Source: Thermococcus barossii
Lineage (GTDB): Archaea; Methanobacteriota_B; Thermococci; Thermococcales; Thermococcaceae
Length of the DNA stretch: 64,000 bases
Assembly: GCF_002214465.1 (NCBI RefSeq)
Contig: NZ_CP015101.1
Coordinates: 875,013 to 939,012 of the forward strand
Direction of reading: 5' to 3'
This document shows positions 26,364-34,530 of the stretch, piece by piece. A program made the position numbers and the translations under genes. Positions within the stretch are counted from its first letter, which is position 1. Each line of letters begins with the position of its first letter. The notes beneath the pieces were generated by a model. That model had not been told where the DNA came from. It ran no database searches and worked only from the letters and a program-made list of their open reading frames with translations.

Positions 26364-26888
26364 TCACTGCCCGGGCTGCATCAGCAGTGACCTCAGCTTC
26401 GGGCCCCTCTGGCCGAGTTCCCTGTCGAGCATGAAGAGGCCGTTCGGATTGTCGCCTATAATCCTGAGCTTGTCCACGATTGCCTTGGCGGTGGCCTCCT
26501 CCTCGACCTGCTCCTCCACGAACCACTGGAGGAACTGGTATGTCGCGCGGTCCTTCTCCTCCTCCGCGATGTCCACGAGCCTGTAGATGGACTCGGTGAC
26601 GCCGACCTCATGCAGATAAACCGCCTCGAAGGCCTTCAGCGAACTCTCAAAGTCCTGCTTCGGCTTCTCAATCCTTCCCAGCTCGACCCTGCCTCCTCGG
26701 TCGAATATGTAATCGTATATTCTCATCGCATGCCCGAGTTCCTCTTCGGCCTGGGCCTCCATCCAGGTGGCAAAGCCGTCAAAGCCTTTCTCCTTGAAGT
26801 AGGCCGCTATGCCAAGGTAGAAGTAGGCCGAAAAGAGTTCCTTCGTCACCTGCTCATTGAGAGCCTTAAGCATCCTTTCACTCAGCAT
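26364..26888 (-). CDS. ftnA: Ferritin
   Basis: A 174-residue 24-mer-type iron-storage ferritin, close in length and sequence style to the Pyrococcus furiosus ferritin. Ferroxidase ligands are visible: E17 in [13 protein letters not shown], the [14 protein letters not shown] pair (E and H), and later glutamates in [11 protein letters not shown]. It oxidises Fe(II) and stores it as mineral, which limits Fenton chemistry. Monocistronic, with a Fur-like half-palindrome in its leader at 26900-26915. First of the ferritin-like genes of the island. Confidence 0.94.
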   Translation of the reverse strand: MLSERMLKALNEQVTKELFSAYFYLGIAAYFKEKGFDGFATWMEAQAEEELGHAMRIYDYIFDRGGRVELGRIEKPKQDFESSLKAFEAVYLHEVGVTESIYRLVDIAEEEKDRATYQFLQWFVEEQVEEEATAKAIVDKLRIIGDNPNGLFMLDRELGQRGPKLRSLLMQPGQ

Positions 26889-26899
26889 TGTTCATCACC

Positions 26900-26915
26900 A
26901 CTTCTATTTGAAAGT
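26900..26915 (-). promoter_or_regulatory. Possible Fur/PerR site of ferritin gene
   Basis: ACTTCTATTTGAAAGT has symmetric ends (ACTT/AAGT) and shares 10 of 12 positions with the TTCTATTTAGAA site at 36040-36051. It lies between the promoter and ATG of the ferritin gene. Confidence 0.35.
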
Positions 26916-27008
26916 CAAACCTTTTAAGTTTATCCTTTGAACCTGACTTTTCAAGTTGAGTTCCATTCCCGAATTGTTAGGAGCATGAAATATTGTTAGG
27001 AAAACCGA

Positions 27009-27022
27009 AAAAGTTTTATTCC
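27009..27022 (+). promoter_or_regulatory. TATA box of gene 27081
   Basis: AAAAGTTTTATTCC lies about 60 bases before ATG 27081. The region between contains GATATTCAGAATTGATA, which is partly palindromic. Confidence 0.35.
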
Positions 27023-27080
27023 GAACCTCGATATTCAGAATTGATAAAAAATCCGCAGAAGTGGGTAGGGAGGTGATGTT

Positions 27081-27692
27081 ATGGCCAAGACCACCTTTGA
27101 GGAGGAGATATACCTGAGGGCCCTGACCGGAAGGCTCGTCGGAAAGGCCCTTGCCGACCTCGGCCTCAACAAGGTGGCAGTCGTTGCCAGCAGGAACATA
27201 ATCTGCTCCAGCATAGCCACAGCGACCGAGGCTACCTTCCTGACACTGAGCGGGGGCGTTACCTACCACTTCCTCGCGGAGAAGGGCAAGGAGGCCGAGC
27301 TGGCGGAGCGTGTGAGGGCCTTCGCTCCACAGGTCACCGTCCTCCAGTTCGGTGGTGAAACGCCGATAGAGGAGACCAAGGAGGTATTCGTCGAGACCCT
27401 GAGACAGTTCGCCGAGAAGGACGTTCCTGGAGCATTCGTCGTTCATGTCAGGATATTCGCCGCCGGCGGTCTTGCCAAGGCTTTGGAGGACGAGAGGATA
27501 AGGGAGTACCTGGGCAAGAAGGACCTCTTCGTCTACACCGTCGGCTTCGACGAGGGTAAGGTCTACGTCAACAGAATACTCCTTGAGGACAGTGAGATAA
27601 AGCTGGAGAAACTCGCCGAGTACCAGGTTACCCTGGAGCACGCCGACCTGCTCAACCGCTCGCTGAAGGACAGGAGCGTTACCTTCGCCTGA
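27081..27692 (+). CDS. Unknown soluble protein in oxidative-stress island
   Basis: A 203-residue protein (MAKTTFEEEIYLRALTGRLV) that I do not recognise. One cysteine appears (NIICSS). The middle has an alternating beta/alpha pattern compatible with a Rossmann-like or flavodoxin-like fold, and the C-terminus is helical. It has a good GGGAGGTGATGTT ribosome binding site and its own TATA. It sits between ferritin and the flavodiiron protein, so a link to oxygen or iron response is plausible but unproven. Confidence 0.65.
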   Translation: MAKTTFEEEIYLRALTGRLVGKALADLGLNKVAVVASRNIICSSIATATEATFLTLSGGVTYHFLAEKGKEAELAERVRAFAPQVTVLQFGGETPIEETKEVFVETLRQFAEKDVPGAFVVHVRIFAAGGLAKALEDERIREYLGKKDLFVYTVGFDEGKVYVNRILLEDSEIKLEKLAEYQVTLEHADLLNRSLKDRSVTFA

Positions 27693-27743
27693 TCGTTCGA
27701 GCTTTTAATTTACCCATTTCCGTCCTTAACTTTTGGTCAAGAA

Positions 27744-27756
27744 AGGCTTTTTATCC
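27744..27756 (+). promoter_or_regulatory. TATA box of flavodiiron gene
   Basis: AGGCTTTTTATCC lies 30 bases before ATG 27786, archaeal promoter spacing. Confidence 0.45.
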
Positions 27757-27785
27757 TTCCGCACCAAATAGGTTCGGTGACAGGA

Positions 27786-29015
27786 ATGCCCGATGTGAAA
27801 GTTGAAAAGATTCTTGAGGATCCGGAGCTCTACATAATCCGGGTCGATGACGACAGGATAAAGTACTTCGAGGCCACCTGGGACATCCCGGAGGGGATAA
27901 CCTACAACGCCTATCTGATGAAGCTTGACGGTGCGACGGTTCTCTTCGACCTGAGCAAGAGGGAGTACACGGAGCTCTTCATGGAGGCCCTCGAAAAGCT
28001 CGTTGATCCTGAGGAAATCACCCACGTCGTGATCCACCATACCGAGCCCGACCACACAGGGGCCTTACCGACCTTCCTTGAGGCCAACGGCTACAAAGCC
28101 AAGCTCATAGGCACGAACTTTGCCAAGCGCTTTCTGGAGGGCTTCTACGGCGAGAAGGTCGTTGAGAACTTCCACATCATCAAGGACGGCGAGGAGATGA
28201 GGATTGGGGGTAAGACCTTCCGCTTCATAACCGTTCCCTGGCTTCACTGGCCGGACACGATGATAACATACGCTGTGGAGGACAGGTTGATATTCAGCTG
28301 CGACGCCGGCGGCGGCTACGGAATTCCAAAAACGATAGACGACAGCGACGAGGAGGTCGTGAGGGAGTACCTCCCGCACGTGACGAAGTACATCGTCACC
28401 GTCATCGGCCACTACCACAAGTACATCGTCCAGAACATCAAGAAGCTCAAGGGCCTCGGCATACTCAAGGAGGCCAGGATGATACTCCCCGGCCACGGAC
28501 TTATATGGAGGAAGAACCCGGCGAGGATATTCGAGCACTACGAGGCCGTTGGGGCGGGAAAGGTCACGAAGGGCAAGGTCTTGGTGCTCTACGACTCCAT
28601 GTACGGCTTCGTTGAGAGGAGGATGGAGATAGTCCTCAACGAGCTGAGGAAGCACGGACTGAAACCGGTTGTTTACCGCTTCACCGACAAGGAGGCACCA
28701 GCTGTCAGCGACATACTTGGTGAAGTCCCTGACAGTGAGGCGATAATCATCGGCGCCTCGACCTACGAGGCCGAGATACACCCGCGCATAAGGTACGCCC
28801 TCTACGAGATAGTGGACAAGGCCAACTATGAAAAGCCCGTCCTCATCGTCGGAGCCTTTGGATGGGCAGGAGTTGCCGGCAAGAAGATAGAGACACTGAT
28901 AACGCGCAGCAAGTTCGACCACGTTGACACCGTTGAGAGCAGGGGAATGCCCCGGCCGGAGGACGAGGAGAGGCTCAGGGAAGGGGTCAGGAAGCTCGTA
29001 GCATGGCTCTCCTGA
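27786..29015 (+). CDS. fprA: Flavodiiron protein (FprA)
   Basis: A 409-residue oxygen-reducing flavodiiron protein. The N-terminal metallo-beta-lactamase domain carries the diiron ligands: H85, E87, D89 and H90 in HTEPDH, later LHWPDTM, SCDAGGGYG and the GHGLIWR histidine. The C-terminal 150 residues are a flavodoxin domain (VLVLYDSMYGFVERRMEI). It reduces O2 to water with electrons from rubredoxin. The next gene encodes the matching NADH:rubredoxin oxidoreductase. ATG 27786 is preferred over GTG 27777 because GGTGAC precedes it at proper spacing. Confidence 0.93.
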   Translation: MPDVKVEKILEDPELYIIRVDDDRIKYFEATWDIPEGITYNAYLMKLDGATVLFDLSKREYTELFMEALEKLVDPEEITHVVIHHTEPDHTGALPTFLEANGYKAKLIGTNFAKRFLEGFYGEKVVENFHIIKDGEEMRIGGKTFRFITVPWLHWPDTMITYAVEDRLIFSCDAGGGYGIPKTIDDSDEEVVREYLPHVTKYIVTVIGHYHKYIVQNIKKLKGLGILKEARMILPGHGLIWRKNPARIFEHYEAVGAGKVTKGKVLVLYDSMYGFVERRMEIVLNELRKHGLKPVVYRFTDKEAPAVSDILGEVPDSEAIIIGASTYEAEIHPRIRYALYEIVDKANYEKPVLIVGAFGWAGVAGKKIETLITRSKFDHVDTVESRGMPRPEDEERLREGVRKLVAWLS

Positions 29016-29036
29016 GTATTTCTTGAAGGTGGAAGA

Positions 29037-30122
29037 ATGGAACTCGTCATAGTCGGCAACGGGCCGGGCGGGGTCGAGCTGGCCAAGCGCTTGGCCGGGG
29101 AGTTTGACGTAACAGTGGTGGAGAAGGAAAACATCCCCCACTATTCAAAGCCTCTCCTGAGCCACTACATAGCGGGCTTCATTCCCGAGGAGAAGCTCTT
29201 CCCATATTCCAGGGAGTGGTACGAGGAGAGAGGAATAAACCTTTTGCTCGGAACCGAGGCGAGGCTCATCGATAGGTCCCGGAAGGTTCTCGTGACAGGC
29301 AGGGGCAAGATACCCTACGACGCCCTCGTTATAGCGACCGGAGCGAGGGCCAGAGAACCTTCCATCCCGGGAAAGGAACACATCCTAACGCTTAGAACCC
29401 TCAACGATGCAAAGCTGATAAAAGAGCGCCTTGAGGAGGAAGGGGAAATAACGATCCTCGGTGGGGGCTTCATAGCACTTGAGCTTGCCGGAAACCTGGC
29501 CAAAGCGGGCTACACTGTGAGGGTAATTCACAGAGGAAAAACCCTGCTCGGCCTCGATGGAGATCTGAGCGAGCGTATCAGGGTAGAGTTAGAAGGAGCG
29601 GGCGTTGAGTTCCATCTGGAAACGAACGCTCTAGGGGCTGACGAGGAGGGTCTAAAAACCGATAAAGGTTACATCAAGGGCAGGCTGAAGGTCTGTGCCT
29701 TTGGCATAGTGCCGAACAGGGAGCTGGCAGTTAAGAGCGGCATCCACGCCGGCAGGGGGATACTCATAGACGACCGCTTTAGAACCTCCGCGCGGGATGT
29801 CTACGCGATAGGTGACTGTGCCGAGCACGGTGGCGTCGTTGGGGGAACAGCAAAGGCCGCCGTGGAGCAGGCAAAGGTTCTCGCCAATCTCCTGAGGGGC
29901 GCTGACGACCGCTACGACTTCTCCTTCCGTTCGGCATTTTTCAAGTTCGCCGACTTCAGTGTGGCGATTATCGGAAGAACTGGGAGTGCCGGGAGCTGGC
30001 TCGACGAAGATGTCAAGATTTTTTATGAGGGTGAACGGCCGGTTGGAGTCGTTGTCCTGGGTAATACGCAGAAAGCATTCCGGCTCGAAAAAGCCATCAA
30101 AGAGGGACTGCCTATTGACTAG
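29037..30122 (+). CDS. nrorA: NADH:rubredoxin oxidoreductase
   Basis: A 361-residue FAD flavoprotein of the pyridine nucleotide-disulfide family. Two nucleotide-binding Rossmann motifs are present: [13 protein letters not shown] for FAD (residues 7-19) and [19 protein letters not shown] for NAD(P)H. The third FAD motif is [11 protein letters not shown]. It lacks the redox-active disulfide pair of true disulfide reductases, as does the P. furiosus NROR, which passes electrons from NADH or NADPH to rubredoxin. Start 22 bases after fprA, a common operon. Supplies electrons for SOR, rubrerythrin and FprA. Confidence 0.9.
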   Translation: MELVIVGNGPGGVELAKRLAGEFDVTVVEKENIPHYSKPLLSHYIAGFIPEEKLFPYSREWYEERGINLLLGTEARLIDRSRKVLVTGRGKIPYDALVIATGARAREPSIPGKEHILTLRTLNDAKLIKERLEEEGEITILGGGFIALELAGNLAKAGYTVRVIHRGKTLLGLDGDLSERIRVELEGAGVEFHLETNALGADEEGLKTDKGYIKGRLKVCAFGIVPNRELAVKSGIHAGRGILIDDRFRTSARDVYAIGDCAEHGGVVGGTAKAAVEQAKVLANLLRGADDRYDFSFRSAFFKFADFSVAIIGRTGSAGSWLDEDVKIFYEGERPVGVVVLGNTQKAFRLEKAIKEGLPID

Positions 30123-30136
30123 AGTGTGGATCTCAT

Positions 30137-30151
30137 CAAACCTTTGGTTTG
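30137..30151 (+). promoter_or_regulatory. Inverted repeat upstream of rubrerythrin TATA
   Basis: CAAACCTTTGGTTTG has perfect 6-base arms around 3 bases and ends 9 bases before the TATA box TTATATACT (30160-30168). Such a site just upstream of BRE/TATA could bind an activator. The related core ACCTTTGGT appears again at 36992-37000. Confidence 0.35.
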
Positions 30152-30214
30152 GAAAATCGTTATATACTCCAACCCCGAAGATGTTCATGAAGCACTCTTT
30201 GTTGGTGATATCGT

Positions 30215-30730
30215 ATGGTAGTGGAAAGAAAAATGACCCGGAAGTTTCTGGAGGATGCCTTCGCCGGCGAAAGCATGGCCCACATGAAGTACCTGATTTT
30301 TGCGGAGCAGGCCGAGAAGGAAGGATTTCCCAACATAGCCAAGCTCTTTAGAGCTATAGCCCACGCCGAGTTTGTCCATGCCAAAAACCACTTTATCGCC
30401 CTTGGACACCTGGATAAAACCCCTGAGAACCTTCAGGCGGGAATAGACGGCGAGACCTACGAGGTTGAGGAGATGTACCCTGTCTTTAAGAACGCCGCCG
30501 AGTTCCAGGGCGAGAAGGACGCCGTCAGGACGACACACTACGCCCTGGAGGCCGAGAAGATACACGCCGAGCTGTACGTCAAGGCCAAAGAAAAGGCCGA
30601 GAGTGGGGAGGACATCGAGGTAAAGAAGGTCTACATCTGCCCGGTCTGCGGCTACACAGCGGTTGACGAAGCCCCCGAGTACTGCCCGGTGTGCGGTGCT
30701 CCTAGGGATAAGTTCGTGGTCTTTGAGTAA
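30215..30730 (+). CDS. rbr: Rubrerythrin
   Basis: A 171-residue rubrerythrin that reduces hydrogen peroxide to water using rubredoxin-type electrons. The N-terminal four-helix diiron domain has EDAFAGESMAHMKY and EFVHAKNHF. A C-terminal rubredoxin-like FeCys4 domain starts at residue 140 (CPVCGYTAV...CPVCGAP). Domain order and length match P. furiosus rubrerythrin. ATG 30215 follows GGTGATATCGT. Its own TATA precedes. Confidence 0.95.
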   Translation: MVVERKMTRKFLEDAFAGESMAHMKYLIFAEQAEKEGFPNIAKLFRAIAHAEFVHAKNHFIALGHLDKTPENLQAGIDGETYEVEEMYPVFKNAAEFQGEKDAVRTTHYALEAEKIHAELYVKAKEKAESGEDIEVKKVYICPVCGYTAVDEAPEYCPVCGAPRDKFVVFE

Positions 30731-30765
30731 ACGTTTCGCTTTCCCATTTCTCAAGTTTGAGGCGC

Positions 30766-30777
30766 AAACCTTATAAG
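30766..30777 (+). promoter_or_regulatory. TATA box of rubredoxin-SOR operon
   Basis: AAACCTTATAAG is an ideal BRE/TATA 33 bases before the rubredoxin ATG. Confidence 0.55.
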
Positions 30778-30809
30778 AGCAGACTAATAACATTAGGGTG
30801 GTGGAAAAA

Positions 30810-30971
30810 ATGGCAAAATGGAAGTGTATAGTCTGCGGCTACATATACGACGAGGATGAAGGTGACGAGGATGCCGGGATTGCCCCGGGAACCAAGTTTG
30901 AAGACCTCCCCGAGGACTGGGTCTGCCCGCTCTGCGGCGCTCCCAAGGACATGTTTGAAAAGATAGAGTGA
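30810..30971 (+). CDS. rd: Rubredoxin
   Basis: A 53-residue rubredoxin, too short for common ORF cut-offs but unmistakable. The two iron-binding knuckles are CIVCGY near the start and CPLCGAP near the end, with the family segment [16 protein letters not shown] between. It carries single electrons from NADH:rubredoxin oxidoreductase to superoxide reductase, rubrerythrin and FprA. ATG 30810 follows GGGTGGTGG, and the SOR gene starts 11 bases after its stop. Confidence 0.97.
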   Translation: MAKWKCIVCGYIYDEDEGDEDAGIAPGTKFEDLPEDWVCPLCGAPKDMFEKIE

Positions 30972-30981
30972 GGTGGTTGAG

Positions 30982-31329
30982 ATGCTTAGCGGAACCATAA
31001 AGAGTGGGGACTGGAGGGGAGAGAAGCACGTCCCCGTTATAGAGTACGAGAAGGACGGCGACCTCGTGAAGGTCGAGGTCAGCGTCGGAAAGGAGATACC
31101 GCACCCGAACACCCCGGAGCACCACATAGCATGGATAGAGCTCTACTTCCACCCCGAGGGGGAGAACTTCCCGGTTCTCGTCGGCAGGGTTGCCTTCACC
31201 AACCACAGCGACCCGCTGACCGAGCCGAGGGCGGTCTTCTTCTTCAGAACCCAGAAGAAGGGTAAACTTTACGCGCTCAGCTACTGCAACATCCACGGCC
31301 TCTGGGAGAACGAGGTCGCACTCGAGTGA
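30982..31329 (+). CDS. sorA: Superoxide reductase (neelaredoxin type)
   Basis: A 115-residue class II superoxide reductase that reduces superoxide to hydrogen peroxide without producing oxygen. Iron ligands are H16, H41, H47, C102 and H105, and K15 of GEKHVP is the catalytic lysine with E14. The loop between H75 and the C-terminal C-x2-H motif is about nine residues shorter than in P. furiosus SOR, for which I recall 124 residues. ATG 30982 follows GAGGTGG. In one operon with rubredoxin, the direct electron donor. Confidence 0.96.
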   Translation: MLSGTIKSGDWRGEKHVPVIEYEKDGDLVKVEVSVGKEIPHPNTPEHHIAWIELYFHPEGENFPVLVGRVAFTNHSDPLTEPRAVFFFRTQKKGKLYALSYCNIHGLWENEVALE

Positions 31330-31433
31330 TTCCCGTGCCCCAACCCCCTTCTTTTATATCTTACCACTTTTATCCGGAAGGTTTATCTATGCTGGGAGCA
31401 ATTTTAATGCATCACTGGATGGATGCCTAAAAG

Positions 31434-32078
31434 ATGAGGGAACCTTGGTATGATGTAATAATGAGCGTTAGTGGGGTCTTGATTCTCGCTGGTATTGTCC
31501 TTACATGGATGGTACGCCGGAAGATAGAGCGAGTGACCGGCGAATCGAAAACGTCCTCCCTCCTGTTGCTTATTGGGGGGCTGTTAACCTCGCTGGGCTT
31601 TTCACTCGGTGTGCTCAACGGTCGGAACATGAGCCAGGCAATGCTCACACTGATACTAATCGGTCCCGCCATGATAGGCTATGCCCTCTACGACATGGGC
31701 TTTAAAGGTGTGAGCGTGAGGTTGCTCCTCCAGAGCGTTGCCCTGATGCTCAGCCTACTCGGTGCAGGACATTACTCCACTGTGACTGTTGACATAGCCT
31801 ACGTGGGGCCGTTTCTGGCGGTTCTGCTTCTGATGAACGCCCAGATAATGGTAACCGAAGGGAACAGAAGACGGCTCCTGGTGGCCGCTTCCTGGATGAT
31901 CGTGATCTTCTCGTGGACCCGCTACTGGCTGGACGATACCTCCGGGCTGGTCAAAGCGCTTATAGTTGCCCCCTACTTCCTATCGGTCCTTATGTGGGTT
32001 GCCGTTCTGGTATCAATGTACATTTCAGTTTCTCCGGACTACCTTCCCATACCCAGAAGTGGCCAGGAAGGCTTATAA
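31434..32078 (+). CDS. Membrane protein, unknown
   Basis: A 214-residue protein with six to seven predicted membrane segments and short loops. No motif is recognised. Start is ATG 31434 with a weak ribosome binding site. It lies between SOR and a DUF59 gene in the oxidative-stress island, but a functional link is not visible in the sequence. The C-terminal tail (about 20 residues) is cytoplasmic or external and polar. Confidence 0.6.
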   Translation: MREPWYDVIMSVSGVLILAGIVLTWMVRRKIERVTGESKTSSLLLLIGGLLTSLGFSLGVLNGRNMSQAMLTLILIGPAMIGYALYDMGFKGVSVRLLLQSVALMLSLLGAGHYSTVTVDIAYVGPFLAVLLLMNAQIMVTEGNRRRLLVAASWMIVIFSWTRYWLDDTSGLVKALIVAPYFLSVLMWVAVLVSMYISVSPDYLPIPRSGQEGL

Positions 32079-32110
32079 CTGGACACGAGAAAGGCCTTTA
32101 GGTGAGAAAA

Positions 32111-32470
32111 ATGAAGGTTTACATGCCGGGCAGGGAATGGCCGGAGCACTACCGGGTGGTTCTGGACGAGCTGGCCAAGATAACCGACCCAGTTACCGGA
32201 GGCGATATTCTTGACTCCGGTGTCATCGCGGGACTGGAGGTTGGAGAAGACACCCTGAAGGTCTGGCTCAACTTCGAGAGCCACGCCGAGTACAACCTGA
32301 CGGGGGCGAGCGCGATAGCGTACTCCAAGATTATCGGCGATATCATCGAGCGCTTCGCCCTCGTGAAGTTCCAGAACGTCTACGTCTACGACCTCAAGAA
32401 CAACCCCGTTGGAGTGTTTGAGAACAAAAAGGGCTACACCATCGAAGACATAAGTCAGGAGAAGGTCTGA
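32111..32470 (+). CDS. DUF59/MIP18-family protein (first)
   Basis: A 119-residue protein resembling the FeS-assembly DUF59 (MIP18/SufT/PaaD) domain: DPVTGGDILDSGVIAGLEV is the family N-terminal motif, followed by a beta hairpin and helix. It lacks the cysteine that many DUF59 proteins carry near the middle (ESHAEYNLTGAS here). DUF59 proteins help Fe-S maturation. ATG 32111 follows GGTGAG. The second DUF59 gene follows after 3 bases, suggesting they act together. Confidence 0.7.
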   Translation: MKVYMPGREWPEHYRVVLDELAKITDPVTGGDILDSGVIAGLEVGEDTLKVWLNFESHAEYNLTGASAIAYSKIIGDIIERFALVKFQNVYVYDLKNNPVGVFENKKGYTIEDISQEKV

Positions 32471-32473
32471 GAG

Positions 32474-32821
32474 TTGAGCCTTTTTAACTTTCTCAGACCC
32501 CAAAAAACACCAAAACGAGGTCCGAGGAACCTTCCACCGGAGGTTTCCGAAGTTGTTAGGATCCTGGAAAAGGTAAAGGACCCCGAAACAGGGCTGAACA
32601 TCGTGGAAGAGGGTCTTCTCTACGGTTTAACGGTAAAAGAAAACACCGTTGAGGTTTTTCTTTTAATGGCCCGTGCAACACCGGAGTGCCATGCATGCCA
32701 GATGCTGGCCATCAACGTTCAAAGCAAGATTTTGGACGGCATAGTTTCCGTTCTAAGGCGGGAAGGGTTTAATAAGATAAAGGTCTACAATGAACTTGGA
32801 CTGTTGCTTGCGGAGGGATGA
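32474..32821 (+). CDS. DUF59/MIP18-family protein (second)
   Basis: A 115-residue DUF59-like protein with the motif KDPETGLNIVEEGLLYGLTV and a central ATPECHACQML containing two cysteines, in place of the usual single one. Those cysteines could bind iron or an Fe-S intermediate. The TTG 32474 start is used. The following ferritin-like gene begins 4 bases after its stop. Probably works with the first DUF59 protein in assembling or repairing iron centres in the island's enzymes. Confidence 0.7.
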   Translation: MSLFNFLRPQKTPKRGPRNLPPEVSEVVRILEKVKDPETGLNIVEEGLLYGLTVKENTVEVFLLMARATPECHACQMLAINVQSKILDGIVSVLRREGFNKIKVYNELGLLLAEG

Positions 32822-32824
32822 TGT

Positions 32825-33347
32825 ATGCTTCCAGAGCTTGAAGAGGGGCTCCCCCTCGAAAGGGTTAAGGAGTTCTCCCTTGAGGAGCTCCTCGGCATGG
32901 CCATAAAGGCTGAGATAGGCGCCAGAAAGTTCTACGAGAGCCTCGCGGAGAGGGTAGAAATTGAGGCCCTGAAAGAGAAGATAGAGTGGTTAGCAGGGGA
33001 GGAAGCCAAACACGAGACACTGCTCAGGAAGATGTACGAGACCATGTTCCCGGGAAAGGAGATTGTTTATCCAAAGGAGCACATAGGGCCCGAGCTGAAG
33101 CCGGTCGCGAGAGAGCTGAGCGGTGTCCAGGACATCATAGACCTGATACGATGGGCGATGAAGGCGGAGGAGATAGCGGCACGTTTCTACGAGGAACTTG
33201 AAGAAATGGTCGATTCGGAGGACAGGAAGAGGGCTTATGCGCTATCTCAGCGACATGGAGAAGGGCCACTACTACACTCTCAGAGCGGAGTACGAGCTTC
33301 TCCTTGACTGGGAGATGTACAGCCAGATGATGCACGTCGGTCCGTGA
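32825..33347 (+). pseudogene. Ferritin-like protein with a frameshift
   Basis: A ferritin-like diiron protein with EXXH-type repeats (for example EEAKHETLLRKMYE and the second half KAEEIAARFYEE). The frame from ATG 32825 runs to about residue 136 (EDRKR), then shifts: removing one G from the GGG at 33231-33233 restores the frame LMRYLSDMEKGHYYTL to the stop at 33347, about 173 residues. Unshifted translation ends in unrelated residues at 33307. Either a sequencing/assembly error or a genuine +1 mutation. The C-terminal part carries further conserved E and H residues. Confidence 0.75.
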
Positions 33348-33429
33348 TTTGGTCCCTTTTCTTCGTCCTGATTTTCAAATTCCTTCATGTTTCCACTATT
33401 CAAATGGAATGGAATACTTCGGACGTAAA

Positions 33430-33441
33430 ACTTATAAGTAT
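33430..33441 (+). promoter_or_regulatory. TATA box of DUF835 gene
   Basis: ACTTATAAGTAT at 33430-33441 lies about 35 bases before ATG 33476. Confidence 0.5.
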
Positions 33442-33475
33442 ACCACACAATGGCAGTAGAAAGCGAGGGATTCAA

Positions 33476-34525
33476 ATGACAACGAACCTCGAATTGTTTA
33501 TAGTGTTTGTCAAACTCGGCATGACCCTCGTATTTCTGAGAGCGTTTATCAAGAGTAAGAGAAGATCAGCCCTCCTTCTGTCCCTTGGGTGGCTGACGAG
33601 CGCCACGCTACCAGCGAGAATCCCCAGCTTTTACGGGATTCAGATAGCTCCGATTTTAATGGGCGTCGCCACATCCTTCACACTCCTTGGAATACTGCTT
33701 TTGGTCGAGGAGGAAACCGGAAGACGGTCACCCCTCGCTATGCATGTGACCTTACCCATCATACCTGCGGCATACGGTACACTCGAAGCCACAATGAGTA
33801 GGAGCTGTGCCAACACCTATGCGGTTTCAGGGGCCCTGCTCCTAATCGGAGGCGTTGTCCTCATAGAATTCCTCTCACGGTACTACCACGAGAGAGCCAA
33901 GCTCTTTGGGATGGTTATTGTTATATCGGGAATGGCGAGTATGGTGTATCCCCTGATATATTTTAACGGCTTCATCTCTGATGACATGGTGGTATACTCG
34001 GCAGCACTCTTGGCTGTTCTAACGGCATACGCATACTATGAGCTCATATACAGCAGACGGTTCTTAGCCGTGGACAAAATCAGGTCCGAGGATGGCCTCT
34101 CAAAAGTAGATATCCCAGCTGGGGTACGCATCATGTCTCTCAAAGAACTCAAGGAGGTCTCTCCAAGGCTGAAAGGATTCCCTGTGCTTGCGTTTTTGAG
34201 AGGTATTGAACCTGGGGAAGGATGGATAACGTATTGGATAAGGTCAATCGACGGGCCCAACACAATCCCGCCAACGTCCCTCTACAAGATAACTCAACTC
34301 ACGTCACAGTATTTCCACGAGATGAGGGCCGTTGGTAAGCAGGGAATCGTAATAGTTGAGGCCCCAGAATTCCTGAGACTTTACAATGACCTCAGGGGTG
34401 TTCTGAAGATGCTCTCAGCACTCAGGGACATGGCGCTTCTGTTCAACGGCACGTTAATCATCGTCACTGAGAAGGATGTCTGGAAAAAAGAAGAGTGGAG
34501 CCTGCTAACCAGGACGCTCCAGTGA
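33476..34525 (+). CDS. Seven-TM protein with C-terminal DUF835 domain
   Basis: A 349-residue protein. The first about 190 residues contain seven membrane segments. The C-terminal 140 residues match the archaeal DUF835 domain (EPGEGWITYWIRSIDGPNTIPPTSLYKITQL, and later LRLYNDLRGVLKMLSALRD), a RecA-like soluble domain common in Thermococcales and methanogens, of unknown role but often near signal transduction proteins. ATG 33476 is chosen because the longer upstream frame lies before the TATA box. Function unknown. Confidence 0.75.
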   Translation: MTTNLELFIVFVKLGMTLVFLRAFIKSKRRSALLLSLGWLTSATLPARIPSFYGIQIAPILMGVATSFTLLGILLLVEEETGRRSPLAMHVTLPIIPAAYGTLEATMSRSCANTYAVSGALLLIGGVVLIEFLSRYYHERAKLFGMVIVISGMASMVYPLIYFNGFISDDMVVYSAALLAVLTAYAYYELIYSRRFLAVDKIRSEDGLSKVDIPAGVRIMSLKELKEVSPRLKGFPVLAFLRGIEPGEGWITYWIRSIDGPNTIPPTSLYKITQLTSQYFHEMRAVGKQGIVIVEAPEFLRLYNDLRGVLKMLSALRDMALLFNGTLIIVTEKDVWKKEEWSLLTRTLQ

Positions 34526-34530
34526 CCGAT

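Noticed and set aside
26889-30214. SurR binding sites (GTT-N3-AAC) before the stress genes
   Set aside because: I looked in the upstream regions of fprA, rubrerythrin and the peroxiredoxin (17 kb) and found no convincing match.
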